Below, in pieces: positions 9,575-20,505 of a stretch of DNA of 64,000 nucleotides (positions are counted from its first letter, which is position 1; each line of letters opens with the position of its first letter). The DNA comes from Entoloma clypeatum. Its lineage: Eukaryota; Basidiomycota; Agaricomycetes; Agaricales; Entolomataceae. Below the pieces are notes generated by a model. The model had not been told where the DNA came from and ran no database searches. It worked only from the letters and a program-made list of their open reading frames with translations. The position numbers were made by a program, and so were the translations under genes. The DNA lies in assembly GCA_963565915.1 (NCBI GenBank), contig OY751494.1:2046001-2110000 (forward strand). The letters run 5' to 3'.

Positions 9575-10441
9575 ATGGCAGAAGCTCCGGCTGTACAAAC
9601 AATGGATACATCCAAGATCATCAAGGATCCTGGGATGTTCAAGGACAGATACACCTTTGACGAGTGGTGGAAAGCCACCAAACTATACATCAGGTTCCAA
9701 AAGAGCCTCACAGATGATCAGAAGATTGTTGCGGTACTATCCCGCATGATGGAAGGGTCCGGCAGGCACTGGGCCAGTAACAAGTTAGACGCTCTTGCTG
9801 TTGACAATGAGAACATCACCTGGCTAGGTTTTTCCGATGATATCGCCACACGATTCTCCATCGCCAACAAGTTGGTCGCTGCCAAAGCGAGACTCGAAGT
9901 CCTGAAACAAGAGAAACGCACTGTTGATGAATTCTTGGATGAATTTGAAGAACTCTTGAAACTGTCAAACCTTGGCAAAGAAACTGGGAAATACATCCTA
10001 GAGAAGAACGTCAACCGCAGAATCTCTGAACAAGTGGCCAGCGATGGCAAGACGTACACCGATTACGCAAAGGAGATCCGAAACAAGGGACGACAGATGG
10101 AAGGACACGCACTGGTCATCCGAGGTGGCGGCGACATGCGCACCGGATCGGGTACCACTTATGGCGGTCAGGGCAAAGCCATGGAGATCGACAAAGCAGG
10201 AGTAGCCCGTTGCTACAACTGTCAGCGCTTCGGTCATCTGGCTAAAGACTGTAGCGCTCCAAAGAAGAAAGATGGTCGCAAGTGTTTCAACTGTGACCAA
10301 GAAGGCCATATCACGCGCAACTGCCGCAAGCCAAAGAAGAACTCCGGAAGGGTTAGGAAGGTGTCCGAGGAAGATGCCGAGAATGATGAAACCACAATCT
10401 TAGAAGCCGACGAGAAGGATTTTCCCGAAGGGTCTGATTAA
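9575..10441 (+). CDS. gag: Element B Gag with two zinc knuckles
   Basis: A 288-residue structural protein. The gag core begins near residue 15 (DEWWKATKLYIRFQKSL) and continues as a helical block to about 200. Two CCHC knuckles follow: CYNCQRFGHLAKDC and CFNCDQEGHITRNC, at about 213 and 235; element A has only one. The C-terminus is acidic. The frame is intact, unlike pol of the same element. The start ATG at 9575 directly follows the stop of the leader open frame. The pol frame is again in -1 relation, but it is closed by a TGA at 10435-10437, and I saw no clear slippery heptamer here. Confidence 0.85.
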   Translation: MAEAPAVQTMDTSKIIKDPGMFKDRYTFDEWWKATKLYIRFQKSLTDDQKIVAVLSRMMEGSGRHWASNKLDALAVDNENITWLGFSDDIATRFSIANKLVAAKARLEVLKQEKRTVDEFLDEFEELLKLSNLGKETGKYILEKNVNRRISEQVASDGKTYTDYAKEIRNKGRQMEGHALVIRGGGDMRTGSGTTYGGQGKAMEIDKAGVARCYNCQRFGHLAKDCSAPKKKDGRKCFNCDQEGHITRNCRKPKKNSGRVRKVSEEDAENDETTILEADEKDFPEGSD

Positions 10442-13400
10442 ACGACGCTAAGTCGCGACCCTTATCTATTAAACGGACTTGCTTGCCTTGTATGACTGCA
10501 GACAATAGAACCTATGTCATCCCTGCCAAGCGAGCCGCTGCATCGACTAAGATTGTGAAGGGAGATAAACCTCCGAAAAGACGAGAAATCAGGCTGTTAG
10601 CGCAGCTCAAAACACGACGAGGACCAAAGGTTATCCGACCTGAGGTTGACAGCAGATGTGAACGCACATGCATTCATCCCAGAATAGTACGCGAACAGAA
10701 CCTCCCCACGCGAGGAATACCACCCATAGCAATTCTAAATGCGGATGGATCACCAAATCGACAACAGAAAGCGAGCCAACTTGCTGAAGTCAAACTGGAT
10801 TTGGGAGCACATCAGGAAACCATGGAAGCAATGGTACTGGACATTGGGAGGACGGACATACTCTTGGGACATGACTGGTTGGTACACCACAACCCCACAA
10901 TCAATTGGACAACCGGTGCGGTAACATTTAACCGGTGCCCAACAACATGTCAAACCAAACACTCGGATTTCAGGATTAACCTTAATGGTCGCAAACACCG
11001 GGTTCGCATGGTTGAGGTGCGCGACAAAGATGCACCCAAGGATCAGAAATGGAAGCCTGGAGACCCTATTTTGGAAGCTGTCACTCCCACACCACCTCCC
11101 ACAACCAAACGACCCTCATATGTTGAACGATTTGCTCATCTTTTCGAGAAAGAGAACTTTGACAAGATCCCAAAGGAGAGGGAATGGGACCATGGTATTG
11201 AACTTACACCGGACGCACCAAAGGAACTAGGGGGAAATACATATCCTATGACGCAAAAGGAACAAGAAGAATTGGACGCATTCATTGACGAGGGTCTAGC
11301 AACAGGAAAGATCCGCCCGTCCAAATCCCCTTATGCCTCCCCTTGCTTCTTCATCAACAAGAAGGATGGCTCCAAACGATTGGTACAAGATTACCGCATG
11401 GTCAATAAATTCACGGTCAAAGACAAGTTCCCACTCCCACGAATATCCGATCTCTTGGACGTACTGAAAGATGCGGTCTACTTCAATAAAATGGACATCA
11501 TGTGGGGTTATAACAACGTCTGGATTAAGGAGGGCGATGAATGGAAAGCTGCCTTCCTCACCAGTCGAGGATTGTTCGAACCATTGGTCATGTTTTTTGG
11601 TCTTTGCAATTCCCCGGGAAAGTTCTCCCGAATGATGGCTAGTCTATTCCGGGACCAGATCCGCCGACGTATCTGCGTGATCTACATGGATGACATCGTG
11701 GTTATTGGTAAAACCAAGGAAGAACTCGCGTGAAACACTGAAGAAATCCTACAGATCCTATCGGACAATGATTTGTTCCTAAAGGAGAAGAAGTGTTTAT
11801 GGGAAGTAACGAAATGTCCTATATTGGGATATGTGGTTGGTGAGGGACGTGTCAAGATGGAAACTGAGAAGGTGGATACAATTCGAAACTGGCGAGCACC
11901 CACATCAAAAAAGGAAGTTCAGAAGTTCCTTGGATTTGCTAACTTCTATCGACAATTCATTGAAGGGTACTCAAACATCGCAAAACCTCTCACCGCGCTC
12001 ACAGGCGGTACGGCATTTACTTGGGGACCAACAGAGCAGCAAGCTTTTGAAGGTCTCATATGGGCAATTACATCGGCACCGGTCTTGGCATTACCGAAAC
12101 CAGAGGGACAGTTCAGGGTTGAAACTGATGCATCGGGCTATGCAATTGGAGCAGTACTCTCTCAGAAACAAAACGACAAATGGCACCCCATCGCGTTCTT
12201 GTCGCGGACCATGTCCACGGCCGAACAGAATTACGAGATATACGACAAGGAACTTCTGGCAGTCGTGGAAGCATTGAAAGATTGGAGACACTATCTGCTC
12301 GAAGCCAGGGAACGTTTTGAAATCTTGATTGATCACAAGAACCTGGAATATTTCTGTCGCCCTCAGGACCTGAATCAATGACAACGACGCTGGAAAATGA
12401 AGTTACAAGACTATGACTTCGAATTACGGCATGTGCCCAGCAAGACCAATGCGAAAGCGGACATCCTGTCATGCTTACCCTGGTATGAAGCGGAACTCAA
12501 ACCACAGGACAGTGACCAGATGCTCAAGGAGGGACTATTCTTGAAACGGTTGGAATCAGAAGATGTGGTACAAATGGAGATGTTCACGGAGGAACAATTC
12601 TTTGAAGGGGGTGAAACATCTGATTCCATCAAAATTGGAAACGTCACAACCATTGAAAATCCGTGGATCGCACGCATCAAGGGTTCAAACCGCATGGAGA
12701 CAGAAGTAGCCCAGGGTCTGAAGAAGAATCCTCATTGGTATCAACAGGAAAACGGCATCACATATGCAGGCGAACGAGTCTATGTCCCGCCAGATCCACA
12801 ATTACGACAAGAATTGATGTTCGAGTCACACGATGCACCAGTGGCCGGACATCCAGGACAGTACCGGACACATGAACTCCTCACTCGCACCTACTGGTGG
12901 CCTACCATACTGCATGATGTGAAGAAGTACGTGAAGGGTTGCGACACTTGTCAACGCAACAAGATTAACTGACAAAAGCGACATGCTCCGCTACATCCCC
13001 ATGCAGCACCAAGTCACCCATGGGAAGACATAGGAATCGACGTCGTGGGACCGATACCAGAATCTGATGGAAAAAACGCAATTCTGGTCATCACGGATAG
13101 ACATTCAAAGATGCTTCACCTCATTCCGACAACCGTGGAACTATCGGCTGAAGGATTAGCCAAGATCTATCGGGATCAGATATGGAAGCTTCATGGGATC
13201 CCCAAGAAGATCATCAGCGATAGGGGACCGCAGTTCACCGCGAAGTTCATGGAGATACTCTGCCGCATGTTAGGGATCAAGAGGAACCTGTCCACCGCAT
13301 ACCACCCACAGACTGATGGACAGGCCGAGCAATCGCATCAGGAAACAGAAGCATTCTTATGAAACTTTGTCAACCACCTACAGGATGATTGGGCTGAATG

Positions 13401-14085
13401 GATCGCAATCGCAGAGTTCCAGTACAATGACAAAGAACATCAGGCAACGAAGCACACCCCATTCTACCTCAATTACGGTTTACATCCGTGGAAGGGAGAA
13501 CTTGTGTTAGAAGATACCAATCCGGCTGCCAACGACTTCTTGAAAAAACTCAAACAGGCACGAGAAGAAGCCAATGCTGCGCTGAAACAAGCACAGGATC
13601 AGATGAAGAAGACAGTTGACACACGGCGAAGTCCGTCTCGGGACTACCGCATCGGAGACAAGGTGTGGCTGGAAGGGACTAACATCAGGACCGATCGTCC
13701 CTCAAAGAAACTTGATGCACTCCGACATGGACCTTTCAAAGTCCTAGAGAAGAAAGGAGCTAGCGTGTACGTTCTTGATCTTCTGAAGACTTGGAAGATA
13801 ATTCACCCTGTGTTCAATGAGACCCTGTTGTCACCATATGAAACTCCGAAGTACGCCATCCAGAAAAAGAAACCAGCCCCTGATCCGATCATCGTCGAAG
13901 GACGAGAAGAGTACCATGTGTCTACGATCCTGGACTCTCAAAAGTTCCGCGGAAAGATCCAGTACCTCGTTCAGTGGGAAGGATATGGCCCAGAAGAGAA
14001 CACATGGGAACCTCGAGCTAATGTTCAGAACGCTCAAGATTTGATCCGTGATTTCCATCGGCAGAACCCGTCTCGACCACAATAA
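10438..14085 (+). pseudogene. pol: Element B pol, one frame broken by four TGA stops
   Basis: One continuous frame (from 10483, 1200 codons) encodes protease remnant, RT (YMDD near residue 400), RNase H (ETDASG, DKELLA), integrase (HDAPVAGH...CDTC, D...SDRGPQF...E) and a C-terminal chromodomain (YLVQWEGYGPEENTWEP). It is cut by TGA at 11731, 12379, 12970 and 13360. No frameshift is seen, and each TGA sits where Arg (CGA) fits the family. The protease motif reads DSR instead of DSG, also explainable by a CpG transition. Overall order and length match element A, so it was once functional. Confidence 0.9.
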
Positions 14086-14218
14086 AAGATGAGTTCTCAA
14101 AACCCATGACAGTATCGACCTCATCAGTCAACCACACACCGAGTTCCCCGCTCTAGTCTTCTCCCTGCCCAATATAGCCACCCCATTCTTCTTTTATCTC
14201 TCAACCATCCTCACCGCC

Positions 14219-14590
14219 ATGTCAAACACCATCGTCACCTCCACCTCCACCACCGACATCAACCCCGCCATCGCCGCCCTTATGAACGAAGCGCTCTCCA
14301 TGAGAGACCAAATCCACGCTCTCGAAACTTCCCTTGCCGACCTCCTCCATCACCAGATGCATATCCGGCTCCACTCGCTGTCCAACCTACCCGTCGCCCC
14401 GAGTCCCGAGGAAAAACAAATTCTTGGAAACTACACCAGCACCCTCGTGATCGAGAATCGACGTATTCGGCTGGCTATCAAAGGCCTCGAACTCGCCGTA
14501 GCCATCAACGAGGAGTTGATATATGATTGGAGCCTCAAGGAAAGTCCGAACTGGTCCGATCCCGGCAACAACGAGGGATGGGAACAATGA
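14219..14590 (+). CDS. Element B ORF3, small protein of unknown function after pol
   Basis: A 123-residue frame with a good ATG context (CACCGCCATG), lying between pol and the polypurine tract, on the sense strand. The protein begins Ser/Thr-rich, has a helical, probably coiled-coil middle (NEALSMRDQIHALETSLADL) and a second helical block, and ends acidic and Trp-containing. There is no membrane segment, so an envelope protein is unlikely. It kept its frame although pol did not. Element A has no counterpart: its 3' LTR follows pol within 12 nt. I do not recognise it. Confidence 0.5.
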   Translation: MSNTIVTSTSTTDINPAIAALMNEALSMRDQIHALETSLADLLHHQMHIRLHSLSNLPVAPSPEEKQILGNYTSTLVIENRRIRLAIKGLELAVAINEELIYDWSLKESPNWSDPGNNEGWEQ

Positions 14591-14611
14591 CTCTGTGAGG
14601 ACACAGAGCTT

Positions 14612-14622
14612 GAGGAGGGGAA
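14612..14622 (+). other. Element B polypurine tract
   Basis: GAGGAGGGGAA lies just before the 3' LTR start TGTTACGGAC, separated by CA. Confidence 0.7.
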
Positions 14623-14624
14623 CA

Positions 14625-15012
14625 TGTTACGGACTTACTGGTTTGTATGCTACGCACTTTTCCCTTGCATCGTACCTTCGTTATTTCTTTGACTCATCGG
14701 ACCGCTTATTCATTTACCTTTACTCTACCATTCTCCTTTAGTATACTTCGCTCCCGCGCTGACTCGCGCTCTGCAGTAGGGATTACTCAGTCCGCAGTCG
14801 TCTGACTCACTTCGCACTGCCTTTCCGCAGTTACTGACTCATCCGCACTGCCTTCCGCAGCTACTGACTCACTCGCTACCGCTCGTAGCCAGTACTATAT
14901 AAACCCCATGTACCATAGCTACATTCCTTAGATTTAGCAATCACTTTGCTCTTCGCCTTTCCACTTCCTGCATACTCTGCCCGAACCTTGGAATGGTTTG
15001 TTAAGCATAACA
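14625..15012 (+). repeat. Element B 3' LTR
   Basis: 388 bp, uninterrupted, TGTTA...TAACA. It matches the two parts of the 5' LTR with nine differences, all transitions at CpG sites. It is followed by the duplication ATGTT at 15013-15017. Confidence 0.94.
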
Positions 15013-15017
15013 ATGTT

Positions 15018-16448
15018 CTAGATTCACTGTTGTCGCTCTCCATCCCCTCAGCACAAGCTACGGGAAAGTCATTACCATTGAAGAAACCATGCGTTGAATG
15101 AAAGACGCTGGCGTCAGGTCGAGCCTCATGGACAATGATGTTATCAAGGTCGGGGATCTCATCACCTGCCTTGTCCACACCAATGATCTTGTGTGCCTTG
15201 CCGTCATCGAAATCCTTGGCTTTGATGTTGGTTTTGGGTCGCAGAGGCGTCGTTCAGAGATCGCAACAAAAGATCTAGAAAAGAACAGTCAAAAAGTCGT
15301 GATCCTTGGGCAGCCATTGGTTATTGAGCCACGGTCGACACTGGGCAGCTATGCACAGTCACAAGACGGGGAAACTTGGATCTGGACAACGGAATACATG
15401 CAACTGGGCCAGTCGATGAGCAAGGGCAATCAGGTTCTGTCAATCACCGGGCATTTAGCATTGCCAGTTGCTCCTCAAGTGCTGAGACTCCCACATACCT
15501 ATAGTGATGGTATACCAACCACTACCTGGGAGATACCAGCAAAACAGCTCGACAAATTGATGGATATTGCATGGGACGAGTTGAACCCTGATTCAGACAA
15601 AATAATTACTAACATGGAGACGCTCCCGTTATTGGATAGCTGCATGGAACTCCCTTACATGGATGAGTCAGGTGGCAGCTCATTTATTTATTTGCGCAGT
15701 CATTAACTTACATGTTATTGGCAGGACAAGCCAAGTTCGTCGTGAAGGCCATTCCACAGAAATCAAGTGGTAAGAAACTCAAGGCCAACCAGAAGATACC
15801 TTGCAAGATCTGTAAAATAATTACGAGGCTCGACAAAATGCGAGAACATGTTGGCACGCACCTGTTACGAGCTGCGCGTGGAATTCAAGACCCCGAATTA
15901 CCTCCTGATTATGATGTGAGTCATTTCCAATATGATTGAGTTGATTTTGACAGACACAGATGGGGATTAATCCTTGTGGATGGTGCGGCATCGAGGGTTG
16001 CATCACCATATTAATTGAATCACGAAAAATCATCTCAAATTGCCCTTACCATTTCGCCAAGATGGATTATAGCACTGCAGCGAAATTCTCAGCCAAAAAT
16101 CCCTGCGCCAATGTTCCCATTCACTGTCCCATCTGTCCCTTGGACGGAAGAGGTCGGCGAAGGACTATATGGAAATATAACAGTTTAGCTCACCTAGCGA
16201 CAACACACCCAGATCCCTCTACCGATGATGGGCTGCCAGGGGTTCCACCCGAATTTTGAGCAGAGACCTTTCTCTCGCGTTCTGAAGAGGCTGCTAGTCA
16301 GATACCTAACAAAGTGACAGATCAGTACAGAGATGCATTCGGCATACCGAGCAGCGATGGTTTCGAAGAGATTCAGAGCAATCTCAAACGATATCGTGGG
16401 AACTCGACTGGTGCTGCTCATCGACCGGCGAAAACGGTTCGTCAATGA
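15018..16448 (+). pseudogene. Right half of the repeat-family protein gene, split by element B
   Basis: Continues the left half after the ATGTT duplication. A short in-frame stretch (15018-15098) ends in a TGA. Frame 15098-15671 then gives a folded-domain-like segment (IKVGDLITCLVHTNDLVCLA). Two introns fit: 15672-15724 and 15916-15953. The joined exons carry a C2H2-like finger (CKICKIITRLDKMREHVGTH) and a Cys/His cluster (NPCGWCGIEGC, CPYH, CPIC), followed by IWKYNSLAHL, as in the agaricomycete family I recall. A TGA at 16257 interrupts a frame that otherwise runs to 16448; CGA would restore it. Likely a repeated, methylated gene family now dead at this locus. Confidence 0.55.
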
Positions 16449-17097
16449 GCGGCGCGGAGGGGAGGGAGATGGACGTAGCAAGAAGTATCACTGACGGTGA
16501 ACATGCCGTTGAGCATTACAAATCACATCATTTCTATATTAGGCATGGGACCCCGTGCACCAGAGCGAGAGAGGGTGGTTGATATTTCGGAATTCTCCGC
16601 TGCCACCCCCTTGGTTAATCCTTACCTGGACATTCTAGCTGATACAGGGAGTCTTTCGTCAACTAATGACAAGCAGGGGGCATATGAGAGAGTGGAAGTG
16701 AGCTCAAAGGTAGCAGGAAATGGTGATGCAGCAACGAAGCAGCACTGGTAATCATAGTTGGAGCAAATTTGCATTAAATTTCATTCACATCGGACCAAAT
16801 TCCCGCCACACTGCGATTTCTATCGAAAGCAGGCCGAGGGCCGCTCCCAACTTGTCCACTGCGATGACCTGGAATAAGTACCCCCTGGCGCGCGGACGTT
16901 CCATCGTGCTCGCTCTCCGCCGTCGTTTTCCCCAACTATAAAAAATAGAAATTTTAGTTGGTAATCGAATCGTGTGACTAAGGGCAAGTGTGATGAGCTC
17001 ATCATTATTCATCCAAACCTTCAATCGTAGCAATACGCAAGAGCTCAGCGCTGCTCAGTAGATACTGGACTCAGAAAATTTCTCAGGGTGAACATTT
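16449..17097. other. Intergenic, nothing recognised
   Basis: About 650 nt with only short overlapping frames on both strands and no recognisable domain, RNA gene or repeat. Confidence 0.5.
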
Positions 17098-19227
17098 TCA
17101 TTTTTGCTCAAAATATAAGAGGACTTCCGCAATCGTCAGCCGTTCTGTGCTCCTAGGAGACCAGCACTTTGTCAATAAAGTCCAGAGATTGTCATCAAAA
17201 CCACGTCTGAAAACTCGGGGTTCTGTCGGTTTTCGAGGCAGTTCACCCTTTGAAGACTTGATTACAACTTCTGTGGCGTGCCGAATATGGTTGAAGGGTG
17301 GTTGATGTGTCATGACCTATATGTTAATTATGAGCAACCATATATGTAAGTATATGCATCTACTTTCCAGAACGTACCTCGAGAACGGTCATTCCGTATG
17401 CATATATATCAGAACTTGTCGAGAGTATGCCTTCCCCAATGCATACTTCCGCTGCGAACCATCGATATGAATTGACGACGCCATGACTTTGCGTGAAAGG
17501 TATTCCACTGATGTCATTCACAATCTGCGTCACTCAGAATAAGCATGATGGTCAAAATTTCATCGTTTACATGCCTGAGAAATCCCGAAGTCAGCAAGGA
17601 GAGGGCCTCCATCATCGTTGATAGAGATATTTTCCTACCGGTATCATGAGTCATCAGCTAAGGAGGGAGATGGTATCTCACCAACTTACAGCTCTGATAA
17701 TCCCATGTACTATCGGTGGCTTCATGATGCAATGAAGGAAGTGTATTCCAAGAGCAATATGTTCAATCTAATCAGGTTGGTTGAGCAAACGAGGGAAATC
17801 CGACGGTTAGTTTGTGCTCACCAGCCGAACATAATCAACTTGTGCGTCACACGCCTTGACATATTCGAGGACGTTACCATTCTTTTGCCAGGGGCTGACC
17901 ATGTACCTGGGATTCCATTTCACGGACATATCTGTATTCGAAGAATGAGAACTCATACGGGAAAGGCCCATCTTCTTGCGAAAACCCGTAGAATGGAAGA
18001 ATGAACTTCCCGCGGTCAAGCTTCCAGACCTCGGCCCAGATTTTCACTTCACGTTTGAACCGCTTATGTTGACTTTGAGAACACATGGAACCCTACAGGG
18101 AGATGTACAGTAGCTCACCCGTAGACTGTCCTCATTTGCATCGATCATGCGTAGACATTTCACATATACCTTCTCTTTCTTGAGATAGAGGCCTTCATAT
18201 ATATCCATTGCGTTGGTCCATCGAATAGGTTTGTCGCTGATTCGTTGGACCTCGCCAGACTTGAGATGGAGGTCAGGCATGAGCTCCCCCGATTGCCTCT
18301 GCAGCTGCCACAGGTTTTTCGAAATTCCTTCATGGGTTAGCTCAGCAGACCGCTTATTCTCAGACAAGAGCTGCATAAAAAACGTCATAAGATCTGGTAC
18401 GAGAAGATAACAACTCCTATAAGAACACACCTCCTGCATCATCTTCATCATTTGGCGAATCATTTCATTGTTCTCGCCGAGTTTATGGTTGGTTGTCGCT
18501 TGAACAACTTTGATGTCTGATATCGACTCCATGAGTTCCAAGTGGTCATGCTTCACACTGGCTGCAAACTCGGCTTGCCATCCATGTATCTGTATTTGAG
18601 AAGCCAGCTTTTTTTTGAACATGATATCAGGGAATGAACAGCCAATGAAGCTGCTATACACTAACGTTGAACCTCGTCAGGCAATTATTGACAATGGCAG
18701 CACACTCCTCTAGATCTGCTGCAATGGCTTTCTGATGGGTGAAACCCTTGAATTTACTGACGGAGACCCATCCATCCATCCTCGTCTGGATTTGACGCAA
18801 GTAACTGAAATCGATGGAAAAGTATGTCAGTCGTCAATGAGCCGCTGTTGGTTTGACGATACTCAACCCCACAACGTTGTCCACCATGGACCGCATTGAA
18901 CCGGTTGATTTGGTTTGGCATACGTCGCTGAGTGCGATAAGAGGGTGGTGGCATCGATCGCGAAGACACCGAGCTGCATTTCTGGGAGATCGATAAGAAT
19001 CACTCTTTGGGAAAAATCCAATGAACTGCCTGCCTGTTGTATGTCACTCCCTCACATGTCTCGATGATGATGACGAGGAACTCGACAGCTGGATAGAGTC
19101 CGGGAATTGGACTGAATTGAGCGACGATCTGAGCGGTGGTTTTCCCCAGTGATAAGACCAGTTCTGTCACAGGGCCCATTGAAGGGTATTCATAAGGTGA
19201 GAGGGTACAGACATGAAGCACTCCCAT
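17098..19227 (-). CDS. TKL-like protein kinase-type gene, probable pseudokinase
   Basis: Multi-exon minus-strand gene. The N-terminal exon (19227 leftward) encodes a helical segment like those of fungal STAND or kinase proteins ([14 protein letters not shown]). The 18661-18107 part is a helical region (spliced across a 60-nt intron at about 18370-18430) followed by the kinase N-lobe ([25 protein letters not shown]). Further exons give a catalytic loop reading IVHGIIRA, the DFG segment LLADFGIS near 17600, the activation segment SYRWFAAEV near 17450, and the C-lobe ([21 protein letters not shown]) ending at 17098. The catalytic-loop Asp (usually HGD or HRD) appears to be Ile, and APE reads AAE. 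It may be a pseudokinase or decaying. The joins between the first exons are unclear. Confidence 0.55.
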
Positions 19228-19313
19228 GATACGATTTCAAGGAGGTCATGCTATGCATTTGATTTGCGGACAGCCACACTGTTGTCATCAATCTGTTTGA
19301 CCTTGAGCTCACC

Positions 19314-20252
19314 ATGCCCTCCCTGTTTCCAGGACAAGGTCCACAACTCCCACCGTTCAAAACCCTCCTAGTGAAAGGAAACTACCACCCATCTGCGCCA
19401 CTGCATCTCTCCATGTCTTGCGTCTCCGATTCGGCCTCATCTCGAGCAATCATCATCACACCATCCCGGACAAAACTGGCTCAAGCCTTGCGAGAGTATG
19501 AAGATGACTGGTTCAAAAGAAATTCAGGTCGCGGAGGCATCTCAGAACTCTCTTCTCGTGTCAAGCTCTTGTCGGTGGCCGCCTAAAGCACTCAGTGGCG
19601 GACGCGCATTCTGATCCTGTACTCAGCTATCCACCCTCGCCTGCTGATTTTGGGCTTCTTTTTTCTATGTTGAGAGTACCAGAGCCCTCAGATGATAAAA
19701 GTGGGCTGTGGTTACACCCAAAGACAACTTTGGTTGTTGCCCCGTCGCTTCTGGTCTTGCACGAACTCTCGTGGTACTTTGACAATGGCCTCGACTCGGA
19801 CAAAAGCTCGTGGGTTACATCATTGTTCTATTAGAGCAAGAGAGAGATCAACTGGATTGAAGGTCTAATTGGACAATTTCGTCCTATCTGACACTGGTTA
19901 CACATGCTCTGTCATTCTTTTCTAGGCTAAGTCACGGCACTCGGTATGTCCCGGTCTAATTCGCTTACACTTCTGATAGGTATGTATTCACTGTTGTTGT
20001 TTTAGGTGTGGAGTAATTGCTCTTTTCGATTCTCGCCTGGACAGCCTCAGACTTCCGATGCTCAAGCAATTGGCGTATGTACATCACCTAGACGACCAAG
20101 ACCACATTACGACCCCGCGTCTGGAATCTGTTTCCCCGTACGTTGAAGCATACTTTGAGTGGATAGCGGTTGCACACGAAGGTGGGCATGCAGGTTTGAG
20201 GCGAAATAGTCCTTCGACTCACCTTTTGGAGAACATTCGACGCGCAATATAG
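19314..20252 (+). CDS. Unrecognised gene, exon structure unresolved
   Basis: Several consecutive plus-strand frames look like parts of one protein: 19314-19570 (RAIIITPSRTKLAQALREYE), 19600-19830 (SPADFGLLFSMLR; TTLVVAPSLLVLHELSWYF), about 19877-19960 (SSYLTLVTHALSFFSRL) and about 20010-20252 (GVIALFDSRLDSLRLPMLKQ; YVEAYFEWIAV). The alternation of hydrophobic strands and helices could suit a degenerate RecA-like ATPase fold, but no Walker A is visible, so this is only a guess. The gap between the first two frames (about 20 nt) is too short for an intron, suggesting a frameshift or a different splice choice. Possibly a decaying gene. Confidence 0.4.
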
Positions 20253-20505
20253 GACAGGAAAGAGGAATCTCTCTGTATCGCTCCAAAAAGCTCAACGAAG
20301 TGGTGAAATGGCAGTGGAAGGAAATTTCCCCAAGCATTGACAACTTGCAAAGGCCAAGAGGAACACAGATCATTTGGGACCCTTGAACTCCATTTTTCAG
20401 TCGTTTAACCAATTCAATTGTAGTACGTAGAATCGCCTTGCTGAGTGTCGTACATAATATGATTGTGTTGCAACTTTGTTGAGTCCCGAACTCTACGACG
20501 ATGTT

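Larger units (their letters stand above)
2242..15012 (+). mobile_element. Element B: degenerate Ty3/chromovirus LTR retrotransposon, interrupted by element A
   Basis: Element B begins TGTTA and ends TAACA, is flanked by ATGTT on both sides, and is 6617 bp long once element A and one copy of its target duplication are removed. Order: 5' LTR (2242-2505 plus 8660-8783), self-priming site 8786-8796, extra open frame 8805-9572, gag 9575-10441, pol to 14085 with four in-frame TGA stops, extra ORF 14219-14590, purine tract 14612-14622, 3' LTR 14625-15012. It inserted into the repeat-family gene found at 2-2241 and 15018-16448. It cannot encode an intact Pol, so it is probably dead unless helped in trans. 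Confidence 0.93.

Noticed and set aside
10420..10441. Frameshift heptamer at the gag-pol boundary of element B
   Set aside because: The TTTTCCC run does not fit the X XXY YYZ pattern in the gag frame, and the -1 frame is closed by TGA at 10435.
16785..17033. Overlapping minus-strand frames after the right half of the disrupted gene
   Set aside because: Two frames overlap each other and neither shows a recognisable motif.
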